A DNA stretch of 64,000 nt from Aquamicrobium zhengzhouense (GTDB taxonomy: Bacteria; Pseudomonadota; Alphaproteobacteria; Rhizobiales; Rhizobiaceae). Position numbers and translations under genes: made by a program. Below are positions 26,059-35,567 of the stretch, in pieces. Under the pieces are notes generated by a model. It was not told where the DNA came from, made no database searches, and saw only the letters and a list, made by a program, of their open reading frames with translations. Position 1 is the first letter of the stretch. Each line of letters opens with the position of its first letter. The stretch covers positions 1-64,000 of the forward strand of contig NZ_JADGMQ010000005.1 in NCBI RefSeq assembly GCF_016124105.1. The letters run 5' to 3'.

Positions 26059-26679
26059 ATGCCCACACTTTACTATGCGGTTGGAGCGTGTTCGCTCGCT
26101 CCGCACATCGCTTTGGAGTGGATCGGCGAGCCTTACGAGGCAGTTAAAGTCCACTTTGGCTCGGAAGAGCTTCGTGCGGTGAACCCCGCAGGCGCGGTGC
26201 CAACATTTCAAGAGGATGATGGCTGGATACTCACGCAGGCCGGGGCAATCCTTGACTACCTTGCGCAAAAGCATCCGGAAGCTGGGCTTGCCGGCGGCCT
26301 TGACCTACGCTCCAGAGCAGAGGCGCATCGCTGGTCCGCTTTCTTTACCTCGGACTTTCACGCAGCCTTCTGGCCGATTTTTCTGCCCTATCGCTATACG
26401 GCTGACAAAGGCGATGCGGCAAGAGCCGCCGTGGTCGAAGCTGGGCACAGCTTGGTCGCTAAGCAACTCGCCGTTCTCGACAGCCATCTGGAAGGACGTG
26501 AATACATGCTTGACGGTGGGCGATCATTTGTAGACGCGTATTCATTCCCAATGCTCCGATGGGCGATAAAGCTTCTGCCGGGTGCCCTCGAAGAATATCC
26601 GAATGTTCAGTCGCTGCTTGACAGATTGGCTGCCGATCCGGCAGTGCAAAAGGTCCTTGCGCGGGAGAACGGCGGTTGA
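26059..26679 (+). CDS. glutathione S-transferase family protein
   Basis: A cytoplasmic GST-like protein of 206 residues. The thioredoxin-like N-terminal domain starts LYYAVGACSLAPHIAL, the bacterial beta-class form with Cys and Ser near residue 10, and has the cis-Pro loop in AVPTFQ and the E/Q-A-G binding turn in ILTQAGAIL. The helical C-terminal domain follows from about residue 85. GAGAGAAACG precedes the ATG at 26059; the frame is open further upstream. Likely conjugates or reduces electrophiles, consistent with the hydrolase and SDR before it. Confidence 0.88.
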   Translation: MPTLYYAVGACSLAPHIALEWIGEPYEAVKVHFGSEELRAVNPAGAVPTFQEDDGWILTQAGAILDYLAQKHPEAGLAGGLDLRSRAEAHRWSAFFTSDFHAAFWPIFLPYRYTADKGDAARAAVVEAGHSLVAKQLAVLDSHLEGREYMLDGGRSFVDAYSFPMLRWAIKLLPGALEEYPNVQSLLDRLAADPAVQKVLARENGG

Positions 26680-26866
26680 TCTTGCGGTCCCGGCTTCATC
26701 AGCGCCGGGCAGATCCTGCAGGTGGCGCTTGCTGGGTCGCCATCCGCTCTTGGCGTTGACATTCACGCGCCTCCGCGCTGGTCCACCCTACCCTTCTATG
26801 AGGTCTCATTCTCTTGAATGCCAAGGCGACGCTGTTTGCCACCGCGCGCGGCGGTGCCATCCGCGT

Positions 26867-27778
26867 TCACGGCGCTTTGACAGAACTTCCCGGATCACGA
26901 ACTGCCCGCCGGTAGTCAGTCGGCGTCATGCGCTGGTTTTTTGTGAAAATCCGGGCGAGTACCTGGTTTGATGAGTAACCGACCTCCAGGGCGATCTCCG
27001 TGACTGAAAGGTCCGTTTGTTCGAGGAGTTCGCACGTTTTCTCCATTCTCAGTTGCGTCAGGTAGACTCGCGGCGGAACGCCGACGCTCTGTTTGAACAT
27101 TCGCGCGAAATGAAACGGCGAGAGCCTTACCTCGGCTGCCAGTTCGTCGAGGCTGATGTCCTCCGACAGCCGAGCCTGCATCAACTCGAGAGATCGACGT
27201 TGCGCCCACGGGGCAAGGCCGCCCCTTGCAGGTGTGAAAAGCGCTCCCCCCAAGCGGTAAAGCTCGGCAAGAACCTCGCAACCAGCTGCTTGCGCCAAAA
27301 GCCGCGAGGGCGTCCCCTCTTCATCGCAAAGAGCCCAAAGTTTCCGGAGCGCGGACCGGACTGCTGGCGACGCGAAAGTACCGCCGTAAATCCCCAAGCG
27401 GTCTAACGAATATCGGCCGCCGGTGGCTTCATCGAGCACACTCTGCCACTGCGCCATCGGGAAGGACAAACTGCGAAGCTGGTGACTTTCATCGACCATG
27501 ACCGTGTTGGCGAAATTCGGAGCGGCGAGAAAGAAGCCGTCCTTTTCGCTGGTCACACCGAAACGTCCCCCTCCGAGATCGCCGCTGACATGGCTGCCCC
27601 CGACCAGATCCTGGTAGAGGATGAGATCCGGCACGGCAGGGTCGGACATGTCGCCGGCCGGCTGCGCTGCCTCAAGGAGGTTGAGCGTGCCACCCGGGGA
27701 TTTCATCACGCGCACATAGGACGCAAGGCGGCCCTCGCAGTACCACTGGGTGAAAGACGAATAGGCAGACACGTTCAT
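26867..27778 (-). CDS. AraC-family transcriptional regulator
   Basis: A regulator of 303 residues. The N-terminal part is an effector domain of no clear type; the C-terminal about 100 residues hold two helix-turn-helix units with LDELAAEVRLSPFHFARMFKQ and VTEIALEVGYSSNQVLARIFTK, and the family phrase PRVYLTQLRMEKTCELL. A serious ribosome binding site, GGAGACC, lies eight bases before the ATG. It is downstream of, and on the same strand as, the alpha/beta hydrolase at 27911 with a 132-bp gap, so it may control the neighbouring hydrolase and GST genes. Confidence 0.92.
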   Translation of the reverse strand: MNVSAYSSFTQWYCEGRLASYVRVMKSPGGTLNLLEAAQPAGDMSDPAVPDLILYQDLVGGSHVSGDLGGGRFGVTSEKDGFFLAAPNFANTVMVDESHQLRSLSFPMAQWQSVLDEATGGRYSLDRLGIYGGTFASPAVRSALRKLWALCDEEGTPSRLLAQAAGCEVLAELYRLGGALFTPARGGLAPWAQRRSLELMQARLSEDISLDELAAEVRLSPFHFARMFKQSVGVPPRVYLTQLRMEKTCELLEQTDLSVTEIALEVGYSSNQVLARIFTKNQRMTPTDYRRAVRDPGSSVKAP

Positions 27779-27910
27779 TGCTAGGTCTCCGATGAGATGG
27801 CTACTTCCCTCCCGACCCGGTCTGAGCAGGACTGTTCCCCACCCAAGGAAGCCGGGAATTCACATCCCCAGCTCCCACTCTCCCGACGGCTCCAGTCCTT
27901 GCGACGATGC

Positions 27911-28789
27911 CTATGCGGCCGTTTTACTCGAACGGCGTTTGCTTTCGAGGAACGGAGCGATCAGCGCAGCGATTTCTTTCGCATGCGTTTCCAATGCAAA
28001 ATGTCCTGTATCCAGCAGGTGAACCTCAGCGTCCGGCAGATCACGTCGATATGCGGCCGCACCTGCAGGCACAAAGGCTGGGTCATGACGTCCCCACACA
28101 GCCAGCAAGGGCGGACGATGTTTGCGGAAATACGCCTGGAAATCCGGATAGAGCGCAACATTGCTGCGATAGTCTAGGATCAGGTCGAGCTGGATCTCCT
28201 CGGCGCCTGGACGGGCCATATAGGCGATGTCCAGCTCGTAGCCGTCCGGGGACAGTAATCTCGGATCGGCTCCCGTGCCATACTGCCAGTTCCGGATTGT
28301 TTCGGGCGAAAGCGAAGCTCTGCAGGCCTCTCTATTGGCTGCGCTGGGCTCGCGCCAATAAGCTTCCCACGGTCCCCATTCATCGCTGAACCCGTCAAGA
28401 TAAGCGTTGCCGTTCTGGGATATGATCGCGGCCACCTTTTCGGGATGACGCATGGCCAAACGCAAACCGACCGGTGCTCCATAGTCGAAGATGTAAAGCG
28501 CGTACGTCTCGAGTGACATGGCAGCAACAAAGCCCGCGATCATATCGGCAAGATTGTCGAACGTGTAGTCGAAGGTTCCTCGGGGTGGCGCTTTGGTTTG
28601 CCCGAAACCTGGAAGATCAGGCGCAATCAGCCGGTATCGATCCGACAGCAACGGCATCAGGTCACGGAACATGTGACTGGCCGATGGAAAGCCGTGCAGC
28701 AGGAGGAGCACCGGCGCGTCGCGCGGCCCTGCCTCCCGGTAAAAAATCTCTACGTCCCCGACCCGCTGGAATCCAAATGATGTTGTCAT
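27911..28789 (-). CDS. alpha/beta hydrolase, dehalogenase/epoxide-hydrolase type
   Basis: A cytoplasmic hydrolase of 292 residues. Motifs are LLLHGFPSASHMFRD for the oxyanion hole, IFDYGAPVGLRLA with Asp at the nucleophile position, a cap domain with EWGPWEAYW, the acid in AVWGRHDPAF and the His in DTGHFALET. There is no signal peptide, unlike the exported paralogues. AAAGGA lies seven bases before the ATG. It is divergent from a LysR gene across about 97 bp, a classic arrangement for a LysR regulator and its target. Confidence 0.9.
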   Translation of the reverse strand: MTTSFGFQRVGDVEIFYREAGPRDAPVLLLLHGFPSASHMFRDLMPLLSDRYRLIAPDLPGFGQTKAPPRGTFDYTFDNLADMIAGFVAAMSLETYALYIFDYGAPVGLRLAMRHPEKVAAIISQNGNAYLDGFSDEWGPWEAYWREPSAANREACRASLSPETIRNWQYGTGADPRLLSPDGYELDIAYMARPGAEEIQLDLILDYRSNVALYPDFQAYFRKHRPPLLAVWGRHDPAFVPAGAAAYRRDLPDAEVHLLDTGHFALETHAKEIAALIAPFLESKRRSSKTAA

Positions 28790-28837
28790 CGCGCAGTCCT
28801 TTCAGCTTTCGGGAAAGGTAAAGCATTCCAGATCACG

Positions 28838-28848
28838 GCATAATATGC
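28838..28848. promoter_or_regulatory. dyad GCATA-A-TATGC, possible LysR operator
   Basis: A perfect 11-base inverted repeat in the spacer between the divergent hydrolase and LysR genes, 38 bases before the proposed LysR start. LysR proteins commonly bind T-N11-A dyads in such places. The assignment is based on position only. Confidence 0.4.
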
Positions 28849-28886
28849 GTAAGCTGCAAGATCAGGTTTCAGAAATGGAGATGATC

Positions 28887-29792
28887 GTGGATCGGCTCGA
28901 AGCAATGTCGATTTTCCTCGCGGTCATCGATTCAGGTTCGCTGGCCGGTGCCGCGCGCCGTCTTGGTCGCTCCCCGGCCTCCGTGACACGAGCCATTGCG
29001 CGGCTGGAAGAAATTTCGGGTGAACGTCTGCTGGAGCGTACGCCCAGAAGCTTTTCGGTCAGCGAGGCGGGTGTTCGCCATGCCTCCGTTTACAGGACGA
29101 TGCTCGCTGAACTGGCGCAGCTTGAAGCGCGCTCGCAGGACGCAGCCGTCAGCGGAAGCGTTGTCATCACGGCGCCGGAACTTTTCGGGCGTCTCAATGT
29201 GATGCCTATCGTCGAGAGTTTCCTGATTGCTTATCCGCAAACGGAGGTGCGCACCGTTTTCATGAATCGCATGGTCGATCTTGTCGGAGAGGGTGTGGAT
29301 GTTGCAGTCCGCCTTGCGACGCTGCCAGACTCATCATTGACCGCCATGAAACTAGGTGAAGTGCGCAAATTGACGTGTGCGGCACCTCGCTATCTTGAAG
29401 AGCTTGGCGAACCTGCACGACCGGCGGACTTGGCGCATCACCGGTGCATCGGGTTAAATCATGCGGGAACACAGGAGCTTTGGCCTTACCGCGAGCACCC
29501 AGACGGACGCCGCGTGAGATCGGTCAGGGTTGCCTGCCGGCTCACAACGAACAATGCTGAAGCAGCGATTGAGGCTGCTGTACGAGGTTTGGGGATCGTT
29601 CGCCCTCTATCTTACCAGGTCGAGAAGCATATTGCGCAAGGGTCTCTGGTTTCTCTTCTTGGTGACCACGAACCGGAACCGGTCCCGGTGAGCCTTGTCC
29701 ATCGCTCACAGGGTGGAGGCAACAACAGCGCAGTACGTGCCTTTATCGGACACGCTGTCCCTCGACTAAGAGGTCTGTTGAGAGCCTCCTAG
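28887..29792 (+). CDS. LysR-family transcriptional regulator
   Basis: A LysR regulator of 301 residues with the N-terminal winged helix-turn-helix (AMSIFLAVIDSGSLAGAARRLGRSPASVTRAIARLEE) and a C-terminal effector-binding domain. I prefer the GTG at 28887, reading VDRLEAMSIF, as it has GGAG six bases upstream and matches the family start; in-frame ATGs at 28845, 28875 and 28881 exist. It is divergent from the hydrolase at 27911 and probably controls that gene and itself. Confidence 0.9.
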   Translation: MDRLEAMSIFLAVIDSGSLAGAARRLGRSPASVTRAIARLEEISGERLLERTPRSFSVSEAGVRHASVYRTMLAELAQLEARSQDAAVSGSVVITAPELFGRLNVMPIVESFLIAYPQTEVRTVFMNRMVDLVGEGVDVAVRLATLPDSSLTAMKLGEVRKLTCAAPRYLEELGEPARPADLAHHRCIGLNHAGTQELWPYREHPDGRRVRSVRVACRLTTNNAEAAIEAAVRGLGIVRPLSYQVEKHIAQGSLVSLLGDHEPEPVPVSLVHRSQGGGNNSAVRAFIGHAVPRLRGLLRAS

Positions 29793-29851
29793 CAATGGCT
29801 CCCCCCCAGCAAGGCAAGCGCTATTGGGCGACGGTCGCGTACAGGCTGTGA

Positions 29852-30517
29852 TCAACCAGGGCCCCAGGATGGCTCGTCCAGAGCAATATTTTCACGCTGC
29901 ATCGCTCGGACGACGAAAGGCAGCTCGGACATCTTTCGGGCCAGTGCCCATAGGCGCGGATAGCTCTTCGTCGATCGGTCCAGCCGCAAGCCCCATCGCG
30001 CCAAGACGTAAAGATACATGTCGGCAATATCTGGCCCCGTATCGGAGAGATAGCCGCTCGTTCCTATCTCGTTCTCAAGCCTTTCGAAAAGAACCGCTAG
30101 TCTGATCTGACACATACGCCGAACAGCCGCACGGCCCTCCGGCGTGTCTGCAAACCGCTCGGACCGCCACAGCATTTGAAAGGCAGGCTGGCCTGCCGTC
30201 ACCATTACCGACAATAAAGTATGCACGCGGTCGCGTTGGCTGCTGGCGATGGGTGGCGCAAGCCGTGCCTCAGGAAATCGGGCCGCGATATGCAGCAGGA
30301 CGGCAAAACACTCGACGATCAGCCTTCCATCATCAGTAACAAGCACCGGAACCGTGCCCAACGGATTGATTGCCAGATACGCAGGCAGACGGTTCTCGCT
30401 GCGCTCTACCACAATGATCTCGAATGGCAGCTTGTCGGCCGGCAACGTTTGGGCACCGGCCTCCAGTGCCATATGGCTTGCCAACGAACACGCTCCCGGA
30501 AGCACATAAAGGCGCAT
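29852..30517 (-). CDS. glutathione S-transferase family protein, second copy
   Basis: A GST-like protein of 221 residues. The N-terminal LYVLPGACSLASHMALE and NPLGTVPVLVTDDGRL resemble the GST at 26059 and beta-class enzymes; the helical C-terminal domain has RWGLRLDRSTKSYPRLWAL. GGAG lies before the ATG. It stands alone between the LysR gene (convergent) and a small secreted protein gene (divergent). Confidence 0.88.
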   Translation of the reverse strand: MRLYVLPGACSLASHMALEAGAQTLPADKLPFEIIVVERSENRLPAYLAINPLGTVPVLVTDDGRLIVECFAVLLHIAARFPEARLAPPIASSQRDRVHTLLSVMVTAGQPAFQMLWRSERFADTPEGRAAVRRMCQIRLAVLFERLENEIGTSGYLSDTGPDIADMYLYVLARWGLRLDRSTKSYPRLWALARKMSELPFVVRAMQRENIALDEPSWGPG

Positions 30518-30784
30518 CTGAGTTTCTCCGCCTTTCGGACGTCCGGCTCATCCGCAGCCGTTTCGCTTGTGCCGGTCCGGATCGAGCAGGTGAGCTGCGA
30601 TTGCTCGCCCGGCATTAGCTTGCCGGTCGTACGCCATCAGACGCCGCACACGAGTCGAAAAGCGGTTCGAAGCGTGGTTGGACAGCAAGATCGGTACCCG
30701 CACAGCAAATACCGCGACGCAGCAGAATCTATAATTCCCTAATTATACCAAGATAACCGACCTCAAAGATAAAGGAATACGGAG

Positions 30785-31078
30785 ATGCGTACTACTATTT
30801 CTCTTGGCGTTATCTTGCTAGCTGCGATGGGAGCACCGAACGCCTCTGCGTTCACCAGCACTGGAACCCTGGAACGCGTTACCCCATCACGAAACGAGGT
30901 ACGTTTACGCGATGGCGACGCCTATCGCTTGCCTGCACATATCGATCTTTCCGGATATCGCGCCGGAGAGAAGGTTCATGTGTCATGGGATAGTCAAGAT
31001 CCCTCAATCCTCAGCGAAGGCAGTGACGAATATATCCGACTGCTTGATGCAACCAGCATTCGTCCGGCTGAACGCTAA
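30785..31078 (+). CDS. DUF1344-type small secreted protein
   Basis: A 97-residue protein with a signal peptide (ISLGVILLAAMGAPNASA) and a mature part TGTLERVTPSRNEVRLRDGDAYRLP typical of DUF1344, a small beta-rich periplasmic family common in rhizobia and without assigned function. GGAG precedes the ATG within a few bases. The upstream AT-rich stretch (30731-30750) could hold a promoter. It is monocistronic. Confidence 0.8.
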   Translation: MRTTISLGVILLAAMGAPNASAFTSTGTLERVTPSRNEVRLRDGDAYRLPAHIDLSGYRAGEKVHVSWDSQDPSILSEGSDEYIRLLDATSIRPAER

Positions 31079-31290
31079 ACAAACCGTCCACCAACGTTTC
31101 GCAGCGGCACTATCAGAGCGGCAGCCCCGCCCTCTCCGCCTGCCTCTGCGGCCCTCTTCCCTCGCCCCGGGGAAGGGGGCATTTCGCCATTCCGGCGCGA
31201 AGTCATCAGCAATCGGCGATCAGCGGACTGCACGCCACCTCGCCTCAGCGGCGCAGCGTTTCGCCGCGAAAGAGTTTTTCTCCAGTGAAG
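31079..31290. other. intergenic between convergent genes
   Basis: About 210 bp with G+C-rich partial dyads (CTTCCC and GAAGGG around 31158-31182) but no clean terminator. No gene supported. Confidence 0.35.
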
Positions 31291-32223
31291 CTACGCAGCC
31301 GGGAATTCGATAAGGATCTTTCCGCGAACCCCGCCTTTGCGGAGCCTGCTCTGCGCTCGCGCCACGTCCTTGATTGCAAAGACCTCAGAGATAACGACCC
31401 TTATCATTCCGCTGTCGATCATATCGACGATGTGACTGAGATGATCGCGATTTGGCACCGTCATGAAGCTAGCTCCGAAGGGACGGTTCGCATCTGCCTC
31501 GGCCTGATCCGGAATTTCAAGCGCTGATATCAGGCGACCGCCGGGTCTCAACACAACCCATGAGCGCTCTGATACCTCCCCACCAACGAGATCGAGGACG
31601 AGATCAAAACGTCCCCCAATATCTTCGAAGGGCTCACCACGATAGTCGAGCACGGTATCCGCTCCCAGCTCGAGAAGGAATTCCCGGTCGCGTGCCGAGG
31701 CGGTCGCCGTCACCGACGCTCCAAGAGCCTTGGCGAACTGGACCGCGAAATGGCCGGTCCCCCCGGCACCTCCATGGATCAAAACGGACTGTCCCGCGCG
31801 CAGTTCCCCGTGTTGAGTCAGGCCTTGCCAGGCCGTTAGGGCAGCCAAAGGGATGGCCCCGGCCTGCAACAACGGAATTGTTTTCGGCGCGGAGGTGAGA
31901 GAAATCTCCTCGACAAGGCAATATTGGGCGAACGTGCCTTGGTCGAAACCGGGCAGGCCGATCACTGCTTCTCCGATCCTGACGCTCGTTACACCATCGC
32001 CGAGCGCCTCCACCCAGCCGGCAGTGTCACGGCCACCCGTATACGGAAGCATCGCCTCGTTCACGAAAGGCACTGTCCCTTCCCTGATCTTGAAATCGAC
32101 GGGATTGACGCTCGTTCCCGCCAGACGGACGAGCACTTCACCGAACTGCGGAACAGGGATATCTATCTCATCTTCCCGCAGATTTTCCGCGCCGCCGAAT
32201 TGGTGGAAGCGAATGGCTTTCAT
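31291..32223 (-). CDS. NADP-dependent quinone oxidoreductase-like protein (MDR)
   Basis: Zinc-independent member of the medium-chain dehydrogenase/reductase family, 310 residues. An N-terminal GroES-like domain (VLVRLAGTSVNPVDFKIREG) is followed by a Rossmann domain with HGGAGGTGHFAVQFAKALGA as the NADP-binding motif and GADTVLDYRGEPF. It probably reduces quinones or enones. GAAAGGAAAC precedes the ATG. A 42-codon small frame with a good ribosome binding site lies 107 bp upstream on the same strand. Confidence 0.9.
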   Translation of the reverse strand: MKAIRFHQFGGAENLREDEIDIPVPQFGEVLVRLAGTSVNPVDFKIREGTVPFVNEAMLPYTGGRDTAGWVEALGDGVTSVRIGEAVIGLPGFDQGTFAQYCLVEEISLTSAPKTIPLLQAGAIPLAALTAWQGLTQHGELRAGQSVLIHGGAGGTGHFAVQFAKALGASVTATASARDREFLLELGADTVLDYRGEPFEDIGGRFDLVLDLVGGEVSERSWVVLRPGGRLISALEIPDQAEADANRPFGASFMTVPNRDHLSHIVDMIDSGMIRVVISEVFAIKDVARAQSRLRKGGVRGKILIEFPAA

Positions 32224-32329
32224 GCCAATGTTTCCTTTCGCAAATCAAAGTTTGAGGCGAGTGCGGAGGAGCCGAGCCGTGGCGATATACCGAAGGCTTC
32301 AGCAAGACCGATTGGCCCCGGGATCGGAA

Positions 32330-32458
32330 TTATTCAGCTGCCACCCGCGCCAACGGCGCTGTGTTGGACAGGAAATCCATGACGACAGCCAGCGACGCTG
32401 CGGACTGATCCTGCGTGTTTGGTTCCAGCTCTTTGGCGGGCGCTCTGTTCAAGTCCAT
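32330..32458 (-). CDS. possible 42-residue protein before the MDR gene
   Basis: A short frame starting MDLNRAPAKELEPNTQDQ and ending ARVAAE. The start has AGGAGA seven bases upstream, better than most genes here, and codon third positions are G+C-rich. No family is recognised and there is no signal peptide. It could be a real small protein, a leader peptide for the MDR gene or a remnant of a longer gene. Confidence 0.42.
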   Translation of the reverse strand: MDLNRAPAKELEPNTQDQSAASLAVVMDFLSNTAPLARVAAE

Positions 32459-32667
32459 CACATCTCTCCTACTGCTTCGGGTTGAACATCAACTGATCGC
32501 CTGTACGGCGCAGCGCACTGGGACACGAGGCGTTTCAGGAGCCAACTTACAGACGGCTTTTGCTGGATGCGGCGCAGGACCGATCGTGAACGTGCCAATC
32601 TTGCGGTCTATTGGCGACGTGTGACCTGTTGGCAGCAACAGGAAATCCCGTTTATCGCGGAGGTGAA
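32459..32667. other. intergenic, nothing recognised
   Basis: About 210 bp between the small frame and the end of the prolyl oligopeptidase gene. Open frames here are shadows; no hairpin with a T run was found. Confidence 0.35.
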
Positions 32668-34746
32668 TCAGAACTCAATCTCGTCACTTTCGTTCTGGTC
32701 GACCTCCAGACCCGTCCAGTGGGCAGCAATCGCCCACATATCTGCATAGAGCGCGATGACCTTGTCGAGCGGCATGCCTGCTCCGTGGCCCGCCCGCGTT
32801 TCAACGCGGACAAGCTTCGGCGTAGACCCGAGGTCAGCAGCCTGCAGCGCGGCGACATACTTGAAGGTATGGCCGGGGACGACGCGGTCATCGGTATCGG
32901 CTGTTGTGGCAAGGATTGCGGGATAGTCCAGCCCTGCACGAATGTTGTGGTACGGCGAATAGCTCAGCAGTGCGTGGAAATGCCGTTCCTCGTCCGGACT
33001 GCCGAAATCGGACATCCACAAGGCTCCACCGCTGAAGCGATGATATCGAACCATGTCCATGACACCGACGCTCGGAAGTGCTGCCGCAAAAAGGTCCGGG
33101 CGCTGGTTGACAACCGCACCGACCAGCAAACCGCCATTGGACTCGCCCTGTATAACGAGCCCGTTAGCGCTCGTTATGCCTTCAGCCTTGAGGAAGTCCC
33201 CCGCAGCTGCGAAGTCATCATAAGAGTTCTGCCGTTTCTCGAACTGTCCGGCCATGTGCCACGCCCGACCGTACTCTCCGCCGCCCCTGATATTGGCGAT
33301 GGCAAGAACTCCCCCCTGCTCGACCCATGCCATCTGCGAGGGATTGTAGTACGGGACCATGCTGATGCCGAAGCCGCCGTAACCGTAGAGGAGCGTCGGC
33401 GCAGGACCTGTGACATCGACGTGGCTCACAATGGAGATCGGGATGCTCGTCCCGTCCTTTGATTTGTAGAAGCGCTGACTGACCGATATCTGCCTGAGCA
33501 TTTGGGGGGCGTTCGGTTCCGCCCAGACTTCGCTGCGGTTCGCTGCCACATCATGGCGAAATACGGTCATGGGCGTATCGAAGCTGGAGAATACGAAGAA
33601 CGCCTCATTATCGTCTTCACTGCCCTCGAAGCCGCCCGCGCTACCGATACCGGCAAGCGCCACAGTTCCATCTGGCGTCCCGTCTAGGGCAAAGCGGCGG
33701 ATTTCCGTCTTCGCGTCGACCAGATAGGTCGTCAGCAACCGCTCACCCAGAAGGGCGGCGTTGGTGAGCACCGCATCGTCCTCCGCCACTAACTGCACCG
33801 GCTCCGCTTTGCCTAGCGCGAGGTCAAGCGTCACGATCTTGCGCCGCTCGGCGCCTTCATTCGTCTGCAGGTAGAGCAGGTCACCCCTGTTTCCGATGAC
33901 CGTCCACTCCGCATCAAAGTTCTCAATTAGGTTGCGGGGAGCCCAGGCGTCGCGGGCAAGGTCGATGATGGCGAGCGCATTCACACCGGCACCGGGCGTG
34001 GCATAAACAAGGAGGTATCGCCCATCACGGGTTCGATCAACGATATGCAGGACGGCAGGCTTGTCGCGACCGGAATAGACGAGCCGGTCATCCGCTTGCG
34101 AAGTCCCCAGCGCATGGAAATAGATGGCATGGTTGGAGACGCTTGCCGTGGCGCGCGTTCCCTCTGCCGGTGCGGGATAGCGGGAATAAAAGAAGCCGGA
34201 CCCATCCGCCATCCAGACGATCGCGGTGAATCTTGCCCAGTGCACCTGATCATCGAACATTTTGCCTGCATCGACATCCAGTACCCTGATCGTGCGCCAG
34301 TCCGTACCACCACTCTGGACGCTAAAAGCCAGCAGTCGCCCGTCATCGGAGGCAGCCCATTCACCAAGCGCGTCGGCGCTGTCGTCTGACCAATCGTTCG
34401 GATCAATGACGATACGATCCTTGCCATCGTCATCTCGCATCCAAAGGCTATGCTGGTTGTCACCTCCCTCGTTCTTCGTGAAAAAATAGCGCCCGCCCCG
34501 CTTGATCGGCGGAGTGAGCTGCTCGTAGTTCAGGAGGATCGCCAGCCGCTCGCGGAAGATGTCGCGACCCGACAGAGTAGCCAGGTAGCGCTGCGTCAGC
34601 GCGTTCTGTGCATCAACCCATTCGGCGACGTCTTCGTCACTGCGTACGTCGTTCTCGAGCCAGCGATAGGGATCGACGATGGTGTGGCCGAAGTGCTCCT
34701 CGCTCACGTCAACGCGTTTCGTTTCCGGATAGTTGTTGGACCGCAT
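32668..34746 (-). CDS. prolyl oligopeptidase family serine peptidase
   Basis: A cytoplasmic S9A peptidase of 692 residues, the usual length. The N-terminal part is the beta-propeller (DPYRWLENDVRSDEDVAEWV near the start); the C-terminal catalytic domain has the nucleophile motif QGESNGGLLVGA, the acid in TADTDDRVVPGH and the His in RAGHGAGMP. IRGGGEYGRAWH is also typical. There is no signal peptide. The ATG at 34746 has GGAA before it; the TTG at 34758 is a weaker alternative. It cleaves short proline-containing peptides. It follows the amidotransferase gene by about 115 bp on the same strand. Confidence 0.93.
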   Translation of the reverse strand: MRSNNYPETKRVDVSEEHFGHTIVDPYRWLENDVRSDEDVAEWVDAQNALTQRYLATLSGRDIFRERLAILLNYEQLTPPIKRGGRYFFTKNEGGDNQHSLWMRDDDGKDRIVIDPNDWSDDSADALGEWAASDDGRLLAFSVQSGGTDWRTIRVLDVDAGKMFDDQVHWARFTAIVWMADGSGFFYSRYPAPAEGTRATASVSNHAIYFHALGTSQADDRLVYSGRDKPAVLHIVDRTRDGRYLLVYATPGAGVNALAIIDLARDAWAPRNLIENFDAEWTVIGNRGDLLYLQTNEGAERRKIVTLDLALGKAEPVQLVAEDDAVLTNAALLGERLLTTYLVDAKTEIRRFALDGTPDGTVALAGIGSAGGFEGSEDDNEAFFVFSSFDTPMTVFRHDVAANRSEVWAEPNAPQMLRQISVSQRFYKSKDGTSIPISIVSHVDVTGPAPTLLYGYGGFGISMVPYYNPSQMAWVEQGGVLAIANIRGGGEYGRAWHMAGQFEKRQNSYDDFAAAGDFLKAEGITSANGLVIQGESNGGLLVGAVVNQRPDLFAAALPSVGVMDMVRYHRFSGGALWMSDFGSPDEERHFHALLSYSPYHNIRAGLDYPAILATTADTDDRVVPGHTFKYVAALQAADLGSTPKLVRVETRAGHGAGMPLDKVIALYADMWAIAAHWTGLEVDQNESDEIEF

Positions 34747-34862
34747 TTTTGTTTCCAAATACCAGGGAATGAGGGACTCGTTCGCCGTGCTCCAAGGTCT
34801 CCTTGAGCGGCGTGATTTCGAACCAGAAGAAGAAGACCAGTACGTCCGGCTGGCCTTTGGAT

Positions 34863-35567
34863 CTAAAGCCTCAACTGCGACAGCCAGCCGGCCAGAAGGT
34901 CAGTGCCGGCTTTCCGCAGCTTGCTTGAATGTCGGCTGGCATCGCTGCGCAGGACCGAAGGATTGATGCCGATCGTCGCCAGTTCGCTCGCGTGCCCCAC
35001 AAGCCAGCGCTCGAACCGCTCGCCATCGACTTCCGGATGAAACTGGAGGGCGAGGACATTCGGCCCCCGCGAGAAGGCCTGGTTCTGGCAAATCGTCGTC
35101 GACGCAAGCCGGTTCGTCCCTGCCGGCAGGTCGAAGGTGTCGCCATGCCAGTGAAGAACGGGAACGTCGCGCAATGCGTCGAGAAAATTGCGCCCACCTG
35201 TTTCACTGAGGTCTAGGGCGGACCAACCGATCTCTCTTTCTGGAGCCGGATAGACCCGTGCACCAAGGGCTGCCGCCATCATCTGCGCCCCAAGACAGAT
35301 GCCAAGCGTCGGGAGGTCTGCCCCCAGGCGCACCCTCAGCAGTTCAATTTCGGCCGCTATGAACGGGTAGTCGGCGTGATCGTAGACGCTGATCGGGCCA
35401 CCGAGGATGAAGAATAAATCGGCATCCAGCGGGTCGAGAGTCGCGGGGTCGCGTTCCGCGATATCGATGTATTCGATCGCATAGCCCGCCTCTTTCAAAG
35501 GAATCTCGAAGCTACCGAGATCCTCGAACCCAACATGGCGTAGGGCCAGCGCCAGACGTCGGGTCAT
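34863..35567 (-). CDS. class I glutamine amidotransferase-like protein
   Basis: A protein of 234 residues, related to the GMP-synthase-type glutamine amidotransferase domain. It has FILGGPISVYDHADYP, the nucleophile Cys in LGICLGAQMMAAALGA, the His-Glu pair in LALQFHPEVDGE and the family HWHGDTFDLPAG. Stand-alone members glutaminate or deglutaminate small amines, for example gamma-glutamyl hydrolases. The ATG overlaps the stop of the homoserine-dehydrogenase-like gene (ATGA), which suggests joint action. Confidence 0.87.
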   Translation of the reverse strand: MTRRLALALRHVGFEDLGSFEIPLKEAGYAIEYIDIAERDPATLDPLDADLFFILGGPISVYDHADYPFIAAEIELLRVRLGADLPTLGICLGAQMMAAALGARVYPAPEREIGWSALDLSETGGRNFLDALRDVPVLHWHGDTFDLPAGTNRLASTTICQNQAFSRGPNVLALQFHPEVDGERFERWLVGHASELATIGINPSVLRSDASRHSSKLRKAGTDLLAGWLSQLRL

